64,000 nucleotides of DNA from Rhizobium sp. CF080 (GCF_000282095.2 NZ_AKKC02000016.1:434001-498000); one strand, 5' to 3'; counted from the first letter of the stretch, positions 54,187 through 63,515 are shown. The notes: a model not told the origin generated them from the letters alone. Made by a program: numbers and translations.

Positions 54187-54795
54187 TTAGGCGGCCACGT
54201 CTTCCCGAACCTGTAGAATGCGGTCGATAAGCCCCCATTCCAGTGCTTCTTCCGCCGTCATGAAGCGGTCGCGGTCCATCGCGCGTTCAAAATCCTCATA
54301 GGAGCGCCCGCAATGCTCGGCATAGAGCCGTGTCATGCGATGCTTGGTCTTCTGCATTTCCTCGGCATGGATCAGCATGTCCGATGCTTGCCCCTGGAAT
54401 CCGCCCAGCGGCTGGTGAATATGGATGCTGGCATTGGGAAGCGCAGTGCGTTCGCCCCGCTGGCCGGACATCAACAGGAACGACCCCATCGAGCGGGCGG
54501 TCCCCATGCACAGCGTATGCACCGGGGCGTGAATGTAACGCATCGTATCGTACATCGCGAGGCCGCTGGTTACGACGCCACCTGGCGAATTGATGTAGAG
54601 ATGGATCGGCCTTTTGGGGTTTTCGGCTTCGAGAAACAGCAATTGTGCGCAGACAAGCGCCGAGACCGAATCGTTGACCTCACCATTGAGGAAGATGATC
54701 CGCTCGCGCAGAAGCCGGGAATAAATATCAAATGAACGCTCTCCCCGGCTGGACTGTTCTATAACCATAGGGACGAGCTGCATCGCTTCGCGCAT
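54187..54795 (-). CDS. clpP: ClpP protease subunit paralogue
   Basis: A 202-residue ATP-dependent Clp protease subunit. The catalytic triad is Ser102 (TARSMGSFLLMS), His127 (SIHIHQPLGG) and Asp176 (DRDRFMTAEEAL). The oxyanion loop (SPGGVVTSGLAMYDTM) is present. It differs from the main ClpP at GTARSMG and IHIHQ, so it is an extra paralogue. GGAGG lies 6 bases before the ATG at 54795. Confidence 0.94.
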   Translation of the reverse strand: MREAMQLVPMVIEQSSRGERSFDIYSRLLRERIIFLNGEVNDSVSALVCAQLLFLEAENPKRPIHLYINSPGGVVTSGLAMYDTMRYIHAPVHTLCMGTARSMGSFLLMSGQRGERTALPNASIHIHQPLGGFQGQASDMLIHAEEMQKTKHRMTRLYAEHCGRSYEDFERAMDRDRFMTAEEALEWGLIDRILQVREDVAA

Positions 54796-54840
54796 CGGCG
54801 ACCTCCAAACTTCGAGAATTTTAGGGTGAGGCTCGCCGCC

Positions 54841-55200
54841 TCAGGCGGCGAGCATGAGCTGCGGGCTGTTGCCGTTCGCGGCCGCCCTCGTCATTCCGTC
54901 GAATCTCGCGTCCGTCAGTTCGTGGACGATCCGAAGGCAGGTTCCGCCCGTCGCGTTCGGGGTGATAGTGAACGTCACGGTGCTTTCAAGGAACGGCGGG
55001 CTATCATCGCGCAGCTTGTAGCGGACCTCTTGGCCGGGCGTGACGGTAATCGCATCGGGATTGGCCAATGCCTCCTTTGGCAACCACCTTTCCCGGAACT
55101 CGGGAATACTGATAGCGCGCCAGACCTTTTGCGGCGGATCGCCCAAGTCAAACTCCAGCTCGACGCCGCTCTCCTGCACCTTGGGCTTCCCTGCGTTCAT
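54841..55200 (-). CDS. SRPBCC/START-like domain protein
   Basis: A 119-residue AHSA1/SRPBCC-type protein. FDLGDPPQKVWRAISIPEFRERWLP is the classic start of the domain and ESTVTFTITPNATGGTCLRIVHE follows. Its ATG at 55200 overlaps the ArsR stop (ATGA), a frequent pairing in which the ArsR regulates the two-gene operon. Confidence 0.88.
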   Translation of the reverse strand: MNAGKPKVQESGVELEFDLGDPPQKVWRAISIPEFRERWLPKEALANPDAITVTPGQEVRYKLRDDSPPFLESTVTFTITPNATGGTCLRIVHELTDARFDGMTRAAANGNSPQLMLAA

Positions 55201-55511
55201 TGATCCATGTCCTTCAGCAAATCCTTGAGAGCTGCAATGCGCGTGGGCCAATAGGCGCGATACTTCGCCAGCCATTGTGCGATGAGAGCCAGCCCCTCCG
55301 GATCGACTTCGTAATTCACGAAACGCCCCTGCCGTTCTTCCCTCACGAGCTTTGCACTGCGCAGAACCGCGAGGTGTTGCGACATTGCCGGTTGGCTGAT
55401 CTCCATGCCCTTGCGCAAGGCGCTGGCGTTCATGCTCCCTGCCGCCAGCTTCTCGAAGATCGCGCGGCGGGTCGGATCTGCCAAAGCTCGGAAAAAGTCA
55501 TTCTCGATCAT
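55197..55511 (-). CDS. ArsR-family transcriptional regulator
   Basis: A 104-residue winged-helix repressor. IENDFFRALADPTRRAIFEKLAAG and MEISQPAMSQHLAVLRSAKLVREERQGRFVNYEV are typical. No metal-binding cysteine motif is present. The start is ATG 55511; an ATG 18 bases upstream is possible. It shares an operon with the SRPBCC gene. Confidence 0.9.
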   Translation of the reverse strand: MIENDFFRALADPTRRAIFEKLAAGSMNASALRKGMEISQPAMSQHLAVLRSAKLVREERQGRFVNYEVDPEGLALIAQWLAKYRAYWPTRIAALKDLLKDMDQ

Positions 55512-55651
55512 GCAAACACATAAGCACACACTTATGCGAATCGCAAGCTGTGTTTAAGATATTTAGGAAATTTTGCCGCGAAACTCACTGGCAACTCTAA
55601 GATTCGCGGCCGACTTTTGCGACGTCCAATGACCGCTTCGGGCTGAAAGCG

Positions 55652-55851
55652 GTCTGGGCCCCGGCGACACCGTCGACCCGACATCCGCATAGGCGATGTT
55701 CGACAGGCCGCGCTGGATCTGCAGCATGAGGTCGCTCGGCTGGCCGGGCGCGTTCGGTTGATTGGGCACGTTCGGCTTCTGGGAGACGGGCGTGGCCGCG
55801 GGCCGGCCGGAATTGGAGGCGGCGTTCGGGATATTGGCGGGCGGCATCATG
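55652..55851 (-). pseudogene. Partial duplicate of the peptidoglycan-binding gene
   Basis: This 200-base piece is almost identical to 57001-57201 within the peptidoglycan-binding gene. It has a single-base deletion (near 55678, CGACCCGAC against CGACCCCGAC) that breaks the frame, and a few substitutions. It has no start and only the middle of the gene, so it is a non-functional copy. It begins beside a hairpin repeat that also lies at 56818-56841. Confidence 0.85.
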
Positions 55852-55866
55852 CCTCATGAGAAGGCT

Positions 55867-56103
55867 TCACGAAGAAGCCGAAAATTTCACCGTCACGCCG
55901 CGCTGGCGAAAGTAGGCCTGCATGAGCTTCCTGCCAGAACGGTTGTTCTGCACGAGCTTGGCCGGGTCGAAGACGGCCTCTTTCAAACCCGTTCGGGCCA
56001 TCGCCGCCTTGAGAATCGCGATATGCATGTCGATGTCGGCGTTGTTCGCTTGGAGCGATTCATAAATGCGGCCTGTTGCATCTGCTACGGTCGGTTCGCT
56101 CAC
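55867..56103 (-). CDS. Small hypothetical protein between duplicated segments
   Basis: A 78-residue protein, helical and basic, starting GTG 56103 (MSEPTVADATGRIYESLQ). AGGAG lies 7 bases upstream, which favours it over an upstream ATG in a longer frame. It ends QRGVTVKFSASS. Family not recognised. It sits inside the region bounded by the duplicated peptidoglycan-binding segment. Confidence 0.65.
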   Translation of the reverse strand: MSEPTVADATGRIYESLQANNADIDMHIAILKAAMARTGLKEAVFDPAKLVQNNRSGRKLMQAYFRQRGVTVKFSASS

Positions 56104-56310
56104 TATTTTACTCCTGTTGTTGTTTGGCTGGCGCTTACCACATTTTTTCGGCTTGACCTTATTGTGGTGAAAAATGCCCCCGTCAATGTGCGACGATAGA
56201 TTGGAACATCGCGTCCGCTTTCGAAGATATGACACCAGAAGCAGACCAGCGGAAACCAGCATTGCTGCCCAGATGCTGGGGTAACAATGCGCCAAGAGCC
56301 TACATTGGGT

Positions 56311-56760
56311 CTAAGCCGAGGAAACTGTCTTCCGCATGTACCTCTGGCGCACGATCTGGTTCTCTTGCCACAGTTCTGTAGGCTCAAATCCACAAGATCG
56401 ATACAGACTACCTGCCTCCACCGCGCCGGGATTGCCTTCCGCAAACGTATCAACGCTCAGGGTTGCGTCGAGTGGAGTGATCAGGATCGCAGTGTCAACT
56501 AGAGACCTTCCGACACCTCGACGTCTAGTCTCTCGAGAAACAGCAAGCCATCTAATCCAAAACCCGTTGCCACTCCCGCCAAAAAGCATGGCACCTAACA
56601 GGTGTCGGCTAGATGAGCGAACGCAATATGCTTGCCTCTGAAGGATTTTTCTCCGGAGCACAGTTTCGAATTCAGGCATCGGCCCAAAAAGCGGAATGAC
56701 CTCTTGGTTCAGTTCCATCCAAGGCTCAATATCGAAAGCTTCGGCTAGTTCAACTCGCAT
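56311..56760 (-). CDS. GNAT-family acetyltransferase
   Basis: A 149-residue GNAT enzyme. FWIRWLAVSRETRRRGVGRSLV is the acetyl-CoA site and SLYRSCGF the C-terminal mark. The substrate is unknown. Lower GC than nearby genes suggests transfer. It sits between the two copies of the duplicated fragment. Confidence 0.82.
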   Translation of the reverse strand: MRVELAEAFDIEPWMELNQEVIPLFGPMPEFETVLRRKILQRQAYCVRSSSRHLLGAMLFGGSGNGFWIRWLAVSRETRRRGVGRSLVDTAILITPLDATLSVDTFAEGNPGAVEAGSLYRSCGFEPTELWQENQIVRQRYMRKTVSSA

Positions 56761-56897
56761 GGTACTCCCCGAACCCTAGCGATGTTTCGGATGGATCGTG
56801 GCGGGCTTAATATCAATGACCGCTTCGGGCCAAAAGCGGTCGCTGGTGGCCCTCGCCGCAATAAACAAGAGAAAACTCGGGAGATCGAGAGCGTCGC

Positions 56898-57848
56898 CTA
56901 CAGCGCGCCGATCGACTTCAGTTTCTTCAGCACCAGTTCGTCGGGCTCGCCGGTCTCGGGCAGGCGATAGTGGCGCTGGAAGCGGCGGATGGCGGCCTTG
57001 GTCTGGGCCCCGGCGACACCGTCGACCCCGACATCCGCATAGGCGATGTTCGACAGGCCGCGCTGGATCTGCAGCACGAGGTCGCTCGGCTGGCCGGGCG
57101 CGTTCGGTTGATTGGGCGCGTTCGGCTTCTGGGAGACGGGCGTGGCCGCGGGCCGGCCGGAATTGGAGGCGGCGTTCGGGATATTGGCGGGCGGCGTCAT
57201 GGCCGGTTTGCGCTCGGAGGCGCGGATTGCGGCGGCCACCGGGTCTTCACCCCGCGCATTGGCACTTTCGGCCGGGCGGACCGGAGAAACGGGCTTCGGC
57301 GGCAGGGCGGCGGATTGAACAGGCCTTGTCGGTGCGGCGGGGGTTGCCCTTGCCGTCTCGGCGAGCTTCGGCGTCGCGGGCTGCGCCTCATGGGGCGTTG
57401 CCGGCTGGGCGGCCGCCTGCTGCGGGCGCGGGAGCGGCGCGACGACGGAAGGGGCGGACGGCACGGGTGCGGACGGCACTGCTGTCTGCACAGGCGCGGC
57501 CGCAGGTGCTGCGGCTGGAGCCGGCGTTACGGCATCCGGATCGGCGCGCTCGATGCGGAACGTGGTGACGTCGGCGGGCGCGGTGCGCCTTGCCGGGCGA
57601 TAACCGGCGATCGCATTCGGGTTCTTGGAATCGCGGGTGGCGAGGAAGGGGGATGGATGACCGCCCGGCTGGTACCAGAGCGCGTTGGCGGCGACGAAGG
57701 AGAAGACGACGCCGAAGGCCGCGCAACCGAACAGCGCTTTCGGCCGGCGCGCAGCCGCCCGCGCTCCCGCCAGAGCCAAGCTCGGCAGAAGACCCGGCTG
57801 CTTGACAGATTTTTTCCTGTCAGGCGATTTTCGCTTCCGCGCGGTCAT
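56898..57848 (-). CDS. Peptidoglycan-binding domain protein
   Basis: A 316-residue protein. An N-terminal TM segment (about 40-57) is followed by a long Pro/Ala-rich linker (about 95-240). A C-terminal peptidoglycan-binding domain carries QIQRGLSNIAYADVGVDGVAGAQTKAAIRRFQRHY. It probably bridges membrane and wall. Its start overlaps the end of the histidine kinase by 29 bases. A 200-base internal piece is duplicated at 55652-55851. Confidence 0.85.
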   Translation of the reverse strand: MTARKRKSPDRKKSVKQPGLLPSLALAGARAAARRPKALFGCAAFGVVFSFVAANALWYQPGGHPSPFLATRDSKNPNAIAGYRPARRTAPADVTTFRIERADPDAVTPAPAAAPAAAPVQTAVPSAPVPSAPSVVAPLPRPQQAAAQPATPHEAQPATPKLAETARATPAAPTRPVQSAALPPKPVSPVRPAESANARGEDPVAAAIRASERKPAMTPPANIPNAASNSGRPAATPVSQKPNAPNQPNAPGQPSDLVLQIQRGLSNIAYADVGVDGVAGAQTKAAIRRFQRHYRLPETGEPDELVLKKLKSIGAL

Positions 57849-59376
57849 CGATAAAATCCTGTTCGTCCATCATGGCCGCATGCCGGGCTGCCCTCAGCCG
57901 CGGCGGGAATTCGACTTTCTCCTCCCGGGATTGATCCCGTTCTCCTTCGACGCCAGAGCCGTCTGCCGGCAGCGAGATCGTCACCACGGTCCCCTCGCCC
58001 GGACGGCTGGCGATCGCGAAACGACCGCCGTGCAGCGCCACCAATCCCTTTACCAGAGAAAGACCGAGACCGGTACCTTCGTAGGAGCGGGTATAAGCAT
58101 TTTCCACCTGCATGAACGGCTGGCCGATGAATTGCAGCTTTTCGGGCGCGATGCCGATGCCGGTATCGCTGACGGAAATCTTGATGTCATCGCCCTCGAG
58201 CATGGCGTCGATCGACACCACGCCGCCGGGGCCGGTGAACTTGATCGCGTTGCCGGCAAGGTTGATGAGGATCTGCTGCACGGCGCGGCGGTCGGCGATT
58301 ACTTCGCCAAGCCCGCGAGAGGCGCGGCTGGTCAGCGTCACGCCCTTTTCGCGGGCGGTCAGGTCCAGCATGGCGCGGCAGGTTTCCACGGCTTCCGCGA
58401 TCGCGAAGGGTTCGGCGAGCAATTCGTAACGGCCTGCCTCGATCTTCGACATGTCGAGCATGGTGTTGACGACCGAAAGCAGGTGGCCGCCCGACTGGCG
58501 GATCAGGCCGACATATTCGCGCTGGCGGTCATTTTCGAGCCTGCCGAAATATTCGCCGGCGAGAACGTCGGAAAAACCGAGAATGGCGTTGAGCGGGGTG
58601 CGCAGTTCGTGGCTGACGGCGGCAAGGAATCTCGACTTCGCCTCATGGGCGGAGCGTGCCTCGTCGATATGGGCTGCCGCTTCCGAGCGGAGCTGCTCTT
58701 CTTCCGACATGTCCCGCGCCTGCGCCAGGACGTGGAGGAGCTCCCCTTCGCCGTCGCGGATGGCGGTCATGTCGAGGCGGACGGCCAGGAACTGGCGGCC
58801 GGCAGCCGAGAACGGCCGCTCGATGCGGATATCGGCAATCGCGCTCGATGCACCCTGGCGCAGCATGTCGAAGGCCTGGACGAGGCCGATCCGGTCGGAC
58901 ACGTGGACGCGTTCGGCCAGCGGCTCGCCGGCCGTCTCGCGCAGGCTTGCGGGAAACAGATGCTGGTCGCGGCCGCCGGTCTTCAGCAGCAGGCCGTGCG
59001 GATCGAGAATGAGGGACAGGCCCGGCATCGCATGGAAGGCTCCCTCTTCCGGCTGCGGCGCGGCAACGGACACCACGGCATGGCGCGGAAAGGCGAAGGA
59101 GGCGGCAACGGCCAGAAGGAAGAGCGACAGCACCAGCGCGACGCCGACGGGCAGCGCCAAGGCCGGCGGCAGAAGCAGCGAAAGCACCGGCGGCACCGAG
59201 ACGAGTGCGGCAAGGGCACAGAAAGCGAGGCGGCGGAACTGCGCAATTTCACCGGCGCGGGCGGTCTCGCCCTCGCCGAGGCGCGTGAGCCAGCGGGTCG
59301 CGGTCTCATCGACCAGCGTGACCGCCTTTCCGGCAATGTTACTCAATACGCGCACGCAAAACCCTGACAGACTCAT
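57820..59376 (-). CDS. PAS sensor histidine kinase, PleC/DivJ-like
   Basis: A 518-residue kinase. Two hydrophobic segments lie near 47-65 and 72-95, a PAS-like domain at about 120-235, HisKA at SHELRTPLNAILGFSDVL, and HATPase at NLAGNAIKFT, DTGIGIA and GTGLGLSLV. The HisKA block (EYFG...QREYVGLI) resembles the PleC/DivJ family. It overlaps the peptidoglycan-binding gene, so the two are translated together. Confidence 0.88.
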   Translation of the reverse strand: MSLSGFCVRVLSNIAGKAVTLVDETATRWLTRLGEGETARAGEIAQFRRLAFCALAALVSVPPVLSLLLPPALALPVGVALVLSLFLLAVAASFAFPRHAVVSVAAPQPEEGAFHAMPGLSLILDPHGLLLKTGGRDQHLFPASLRETAGEPLAERVHVSDRIGLVQAFDMLRQGASSAIADIRIERPFSAAGRQFLAVRLDMTAIRDGEGELLHVLAQARDMSEEEQLRSEAAAHIDEARSAHEAKSRFLAAVSHELRTPLNAILGFSDVLAGEYFGRLENDRQREYVGLIRQSGGHLLSVVNTMLDMSKIEAGRYELLAEPFAIAEAVETCRAMLDLTAREKGVTLTSRASRGLGEVIADRRAVQQILINLAGNAIKFTGPGGVVSIDAMLEGDDIKISVSDTGIGIAPEKLQFIGQPFMQVENAYTRSYEGTGLGLSLVKGLVALHGGRFAIASRPGEGTVVTISLPADGSGVEGERDQSREEKVEFPPRLRAARHAAMMDEQDFIDDRAEAKIA

Positions 59377-59819
59377 TCATCCAGGCCGACAATAGGCCTC
59401 CGTGGCTTAAGGAAAGGATAAAAGAAGGGGGTGCGGGAAGCCCCGCAATGGGCCAAAATCCGGCTTTGGGACAGAAGGGCCAAGCCTTCCGAGTTTGTGG
59501 TTAACGGGGCGTAAGCGGCGGATTTGCTTCGATTTTTCCCAAGACGTTAACCTTTGTGGCAGACAGGCGGTCCAGAAAGCCAAGGGTTTAGGGCGGCCTG
59601 CCGCAATTATGCTTAACACGGATTGCTAAAATTCGATTCACGTTCGCGACAAAGGCGCTGCAATATCGGATATTTCGCATTTTAGGCAAATTTGACGAAA
59701 AACCGACCGGTCCCGTCAAAGCCATATTTGCTTCCCGGCGGTACAACCATGTTCAAGACCGGCACAGATCCGGCGGCCCGCTTGACGAGAATGGCGGGAA
59801 AAAACAGGTGGACAGAACG
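59377..59819. other. Intergenic region between divergent genes, no gene seen
   Basis: 443 bases without a convincing gene. TTAACGGGGCGTAAG (59511-59525) is close to a CtrA-type TTAA-N7-TTAA site but imperfect, and further TTAAC motifs occur near 59548 and 59612. It must hold promoters for the histidine kinase (minus) and the DUF5330 gene (plus). Confidence 0.5.
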
Positions 59820-60239
59820 ATGTGGTTTCTCATCAAGGGAAGTATGTGGTTCGCAGCCGTGCTGGTAGTGCTCTCCTACTTCAGCAGCCGGCCGGCGACC
59901 GAGACCGAGGGGCTCTCGCCCCTGCAGGTCAGCAATGCCTTTTCGGCCGCGACCGAAGCCTATCAATATGTGAGCGCCATCTGCACCGAAAAGCCGGAGG
60001 TCTGTGAAAAGGGTGCCGAGACCTTCTCGGCGCTCGGCACGAGGGCCAGGCAGGGCGCCCAGGTCGCCTTCGAACTGCTCGACAAGCAGTTCGGCGACAA
60101 GGGCAAGGAAGCCGCGGTGCTCGCCGATCCGGAACCGACGCCCTTCCCGGCCAAACAGGCCCAGACGGTGGCCACCGCCGTCAGCGACACGATCTTCACC
60201 GGCACCGTGCCGGTCCCGCAGAAACGGCCGATCCACTAA
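59820..60239 (+). CDS. DUF5330 domain-containing protein
   Basis: A 139-residue DUF5330-type protein with one N-terminal TM segment (about 2-23), then a helical region with Cys pair (AICTEKPEVCEKG). The start is ATG 59820 with AGGTGG 7 bases upstream; GTG 59808 is also possible. Found widely in Rhizobiales; function unknown. Confidence 0.8.
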   Translation: MWFLIKGSMWFAAVLVVLSYFSSRPATETEGLSPLQVSNAFSAATEAYQYVSAICTEKPEVCEKGAETFSALGTRARQGAQVAFELLDKQFGDKGKEAAVLADPEPTPFPAKQAQTVATAVSDTIFTGTVPVPQKRPIH

Positions 60240-60444
60240 CAAAGAGCCGATACGGACGTTTCACCCGATTTCGAATTTCAAAGCTTGCGCCGGGCTCTGA
60301 TAGCCATGGTTCCTGGCGCCGGACTGCCTGCCCCTGTATTCAGCATGTGCTGACGCCGTGAGGATTGCCCCCCTTACGGCGCTTTTTTTGCTTTTATCCC
60401 GGCCTGCAGTGCCTATATGGAACGATAGAAGAACCGGAGCGCTT

Positions 60445-60867
60445 ATGGCCAGCCTCGAACAGATCATCGAAGATTTCGAATTCCTCGACGAGTGGGAAGA
60501 CCGCTACCGCTATGTGATCGAACTCGGCAAGGCGCTGCCGGACTTGCCCGACGACCAGAAGACCGCAGCGAATAAGGTTCAGGGCTGTGCCAGCCAGGTC
60601 TGGCTGGTCAGCCACATCGGGGATGGCAGCGCCGATCCGGTGATGACCTTCGACGGCGATTCGGATGCCCATATCGTGCGCGGCCTCGTCGCCATCGTGC
60701 TCGCCGTCTATTCCGGCAAGACCGCCTCTGCGATCGCCGCCACCGACGCGATCGAAATCTTCGACCGTATCGGGCTTGTCGAACACCTGTCGTCCCAGCG
60801 CGCCAACGGGCTGCGCTCGATGGTCAAGCGTATCCGGGAAGAGGCAAGGGTCAGGGCGGCGGCTTAA
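60445..60867 (+). CDS. sufE: SufE-like sulfur acceptor
   Basis: A 140-residue SufE that accepts sulfur from SufS in Fe-S cluster assembly. The active Cys48 lies in KVQGCASQVWL. The start is ATG 60445 (MASLEQIIEDFEFLDEW), where the fold begins. No sufS neighbour is seen here. Confidence 0.93.
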   Translation: MASLEQIIEDFEFLDEWEDRYRYVIELGKALPDLPDDQKTAANKVQGCASQVWLVSHIGDGSADPVMTFDGDSDAHIVRGLVAIVLAVYSGKTASAIAATDAIEIFDRIGLVEHLSSQRANGLRSMVKRIREEARVRAAA

Positions 60868-60982
60868 GGCGCGCGCGGCTTTCTCAGACCCTCTCGGCCG
60901 CCCCCGACTCCATACTTGACTTTAACCGAGCCTCTGCTGCCTTCTGGCTCGGAGATCTAGGAGATTGCTGGGGGAATCGGCC

Positions 60983-61966
60983 ATGCTCGACCTTCGTCCG
61001 TCGTACTCGACCCCGAATATCGAGGCGATCGAACGGTTTATCAATCAACACTACGCGCTCGAAGGTCCGATCTCCTGTCAAATGCTCCAGCGCGGGTTAA
61101 ATGACGTTTATCTCGTCGTTGCCAAGAATGGCGAACGTTACGTGTTTCGACTTTCCCAGCATAGGGCGCGTGGTCCGGCTGACGTCAAAGCCGAAACAAC
61201 CTTCCTGATACACCTCAAACATGCGGGCGTTCCAGTTGCCGCACCCATCCAGACGCGAGAAGGTAGTTTCTTCGTTCAGGGGCAGGCGCCAGAAGGTTGG
61301 CGCTCGGGGGTTCTTTTCCAGGCCCTCGATGGCCGGGAGCCTCAGGCGACAGATCATGGTGATGCGCAGGCCAACGGAAAGACGCTTGCCATGCTTCACA
61401 ACGCAGCCGAGACATTTTCCTCCACGGGGGCGCTATATCGGCTTGATCTTGAATATTTATTGCGGCGGCCGCTTGCCCAGATACGGCAGAGCCGCATTGT
61501 CGAAGACATCGGTGTCTACAACGATCTTGAAAAAATCGCTGAAAGGACGAGCACGGCGATTGAAGCATTCGGCAATCTAACGTGGACGTATTGTCATGGA
61601 GACTGCCACGGCTTCAATTCACGCATCAATCATATTGGCGAGGCAGCATTCTTCGACTTTGACGATAGCGGTCCAGGCTACCTTGCTTACGACCTGTCAG
61701 TCTTTCTATGGGCCAATGTTTCGTTCAACCGGAGATCGACGTCGAGGTGGAATGCGTTCATCGATGGATACCGCGCAGTTCGGCCAATAACGTCAGACGA
61801 CTTCGAAGCCGCCATGCACTTCGTAATCGTCCGCCATTTTTGGCTAATGGGAGAGTATGCAACTCGCCTCAACGAATGGGGAAGCAACACTGTAGGCTGG
61901 ATTGCGCGAGAAGCAAACTTCCTCAAAACGTGGGAAAGCGAGCAACTCGTCGATCGGTTGCTCTAA
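60983..61966 (+). CDS. APH/ChoK-type phosphotransferase
   Basis: A 327-residue kinase-like phosphotransferase. CHGDCHGFNSRI is the HGDxxxxN motif and FFDFDDSGPGY holds the metal-binding Asp. The fold is of the aminoglycoside phosphotransferase/homoserine kinase type. The start is ATG 60983 with GGGGGAA 7 bases upstream. Its GC content is lower than that of neighbours, suggesting acquisition. Substrate unknown. Confidence 0.85.
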   Translation: MLDLRPSYSTPNIEAIERFINQHYALEGPISCQMLQRGLNDVYLVVAKNGERYVFRLSQHRARGPADVKAETTFLIHLKHAGVPVAAPIQTREGSFFVQGQAPEGWRSGVLFQALDGREPQATDHGDAQANGKTLAMLHNAAETFSSTGALYRLDLEYLLRRPLAQIRQSRIVEDIGVYNDLEKIAERTSTAIEAFGNLTWTYCHGDCHGFNSRINHIGEAAFFDFDDSGPGYLAYDLSVFLWANVSFNRRSTSRWNAFIDGYRAVRPITSDDFEAAMHFVIVRHFWLMGEYATRLNEWGSNTVGWIAREANFLKTWESEQLVDRLL

Positions 61967-62048
61967 GCTTTCACTCGGACCAATGACCGCAACGGCCGGA
62001 AGGACCCGTGGGCGGCATTTGCGACGTAAGCCGACGGGTCTTCTCCTT

Positions 62049-62924
62049 TCACAACACCGGCCGAAAATCCTCCGCCCCCCAATGATGGCTCTGGCGGCGC
62101 TTGGCCGGAGCCGGCGGGGCATAGTGGCGGGCGAGTGCCAGCAATGCCGTGCGCAGCATGAGTTTGGCCGAGCGTGCCGGCCACTGGCGTTCGCGCTCCA
62201 CCGTCTCGAGGCCCTTGGCAAAGCAGCAGACATCCGCCGCGACGCCGGAGAGTTCCGGTCCCATCGCCTCCATCGCCGTGGAGAAGCGGGTGCGGGCCGA
62301 GATCGCGCTGTCGGCGATGTCGGCCTGGCCGCCGGGGGCTCCCTTGGCGCGGGTGGCGAGACGCGGTTCCCAGGAGGCGGTGACGCGGGGCTGGAGCTGG
62401 CCGCGGGTGAAATCGGCAGCCAAGCGCTCGCCCGCTTCCAGAGCTTCGGCCGGCAGGAAGGGTTTTCCGTCGCGGTCCTTCATCCGGGCGATCGTGCCGA
62501 GCGGTGATTCGGCAAGGTTGCGGCGCACCGGCTGACGAGCGCCCTCGATCTCGACCGACACCGTGACGATCTCGCCATGCTGTTCGATGAAAGCCTCCTC
62601 TCCCGTCACCAGCGCCCGGCGCAGAAAGCTCGACGCCTGCGCACTTGCGGCGATACGGCCTTGCGAAAGCTCGGCGAGCCCGAGCGAGCAGGCCTGCGCG
62701 ATCACCGCTTCGGGATAGGTCCGCTCCTCCGCCCCGGTCAGCCGCACCTCGCTTCCCTGCCCCGCTTCGATCGCGCAGTCGCCGCGGGCGAGCTGGCGGA
62801 TCAGCCGGAGGAGATGCCGCCTGAGAGTTGGATCCGTCCCCTTCCCGGTCGTGGGCTTCGTTATAACCGCGTCCATATCACTTTTCGTCGTTCCAGCCAT
62901 CCTCCCGGTCATGCGCTCACTCAT
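62049..62924 (-). CDS. DUF6456 domain-containing protein
   Basis: A 291-residue protein of the DUF6456 family. LRRHLLRLIRQLARGDCAIEA is the conserved N-terminal block, and helical stretches such as EERTYPEAVIAQACSLGLAEL follow. Its start overlaps the end of the DnaA-C-like gene by 8 bases, so the two form an operon. Function unknown. Confidence 0.82.
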   Translation of the reverse strand: MSERMTGRMAGTTKSDMDAVITKPTTGKGTDPTLRRHLLRLIRQLARGDCAIEAGQGSEVRLTGAEERTYPEAVIAQACSLGLAELSQGRIAASAQASSFLRRALVTGEEAFIEQHGEIVTVSVEIEGARQPVRRNLAESPLGTIARMKDRDGKPFLPAEALEAGERLAADFTRGQLQPRVTASWEPRLATRAKGAPGGQADIADSAISARTRFSTAMEAMGPELSGVAADVCCFAKGLETVERERQWPARSAKLMLRTALLALARHYAPPAPAKRRQSHHWGAEDFRPVL

Positions 62925-63348
62925 GGGCCGTCACCTCCGACAGGCCGAAGACGGCGGTGACGATGCGCTCGACCGCCGAGATGAACTCGTCGAAGGCCAG
63001 GTCGTCGCGGCGATCCTCGACCACGTGGCAGGCGTGGCCAACGGTGGTGCGGTCGCGCCCGAAGGCTTCGCCGATGTCGCTCATCGAAATCCTGAGCGCC
63101 ACATGGCAGACATACATGGCGATCTGGCGCACATGGCAGGACAGCCGGCGCCGGTCGCGGCGCAGCATCACCCGGTCGCCGAAAAGCTGGACCAGTTCGC
63201 AGACCATCTGGCGGACGATGCGGCAGGCGGTCTTGAGCGGCAGGCTGGCGGGAAGCCAGGGAGAATCGGCCGCATCCACCAGGACAGGCGGGGAAAAGGG
63301 CCGGGAGGAAGGCGGGGCGGAGGGCGCAAAATATCTCTCGAAAGGCAT
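62917..63348 (-). CDS. DnaA C-terminal-like DNA-binding protein
   Basis: A 143-residue protein. The block ISMSDIGEAFGRDRTTVGHACHVVEDRRDD is the DnaA domain IV signature (DxxxFxxRDxTTVxHA), without an ATPase domain. It may bind DnaA boxes as a decoy or regulator; unproven. The start is ATG 63348. Confidence 0.85.
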   Translation of the reverse strand: MPFERYFAPSAPPSSRPFSPPVLVDAADSPWLPASLPLKTACRIVRQMVCELVQLFGDRVMLRRDRRRLSCHVRQIAMYVCHVALRISMSDIGEAFGRDRTTVGHACHVVEDRRDDLAFDEFISAVERIVTAVFGLSEVTAHE

Positions 63349-63515
63349 GACAACTCCTCAATTGATAGGAATTAATTCATACACCCTAGAGCAAAAGCGG
63401 GGACGCTGGAAACCGCCTCCTCGCAATTATGCGCTGAAAACGCTGACATTTTCCACAAACCTCAGAAAGATAATGGGATTTTTTTCCTTCAACCGTCCCC
63501 GCGGCGGCCACTTCA

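Noticed and set aside
59511..59525. CtrA binding site
   Set aside because: Second half is TAAG rather than TTAA; too imperfect to list as a site.
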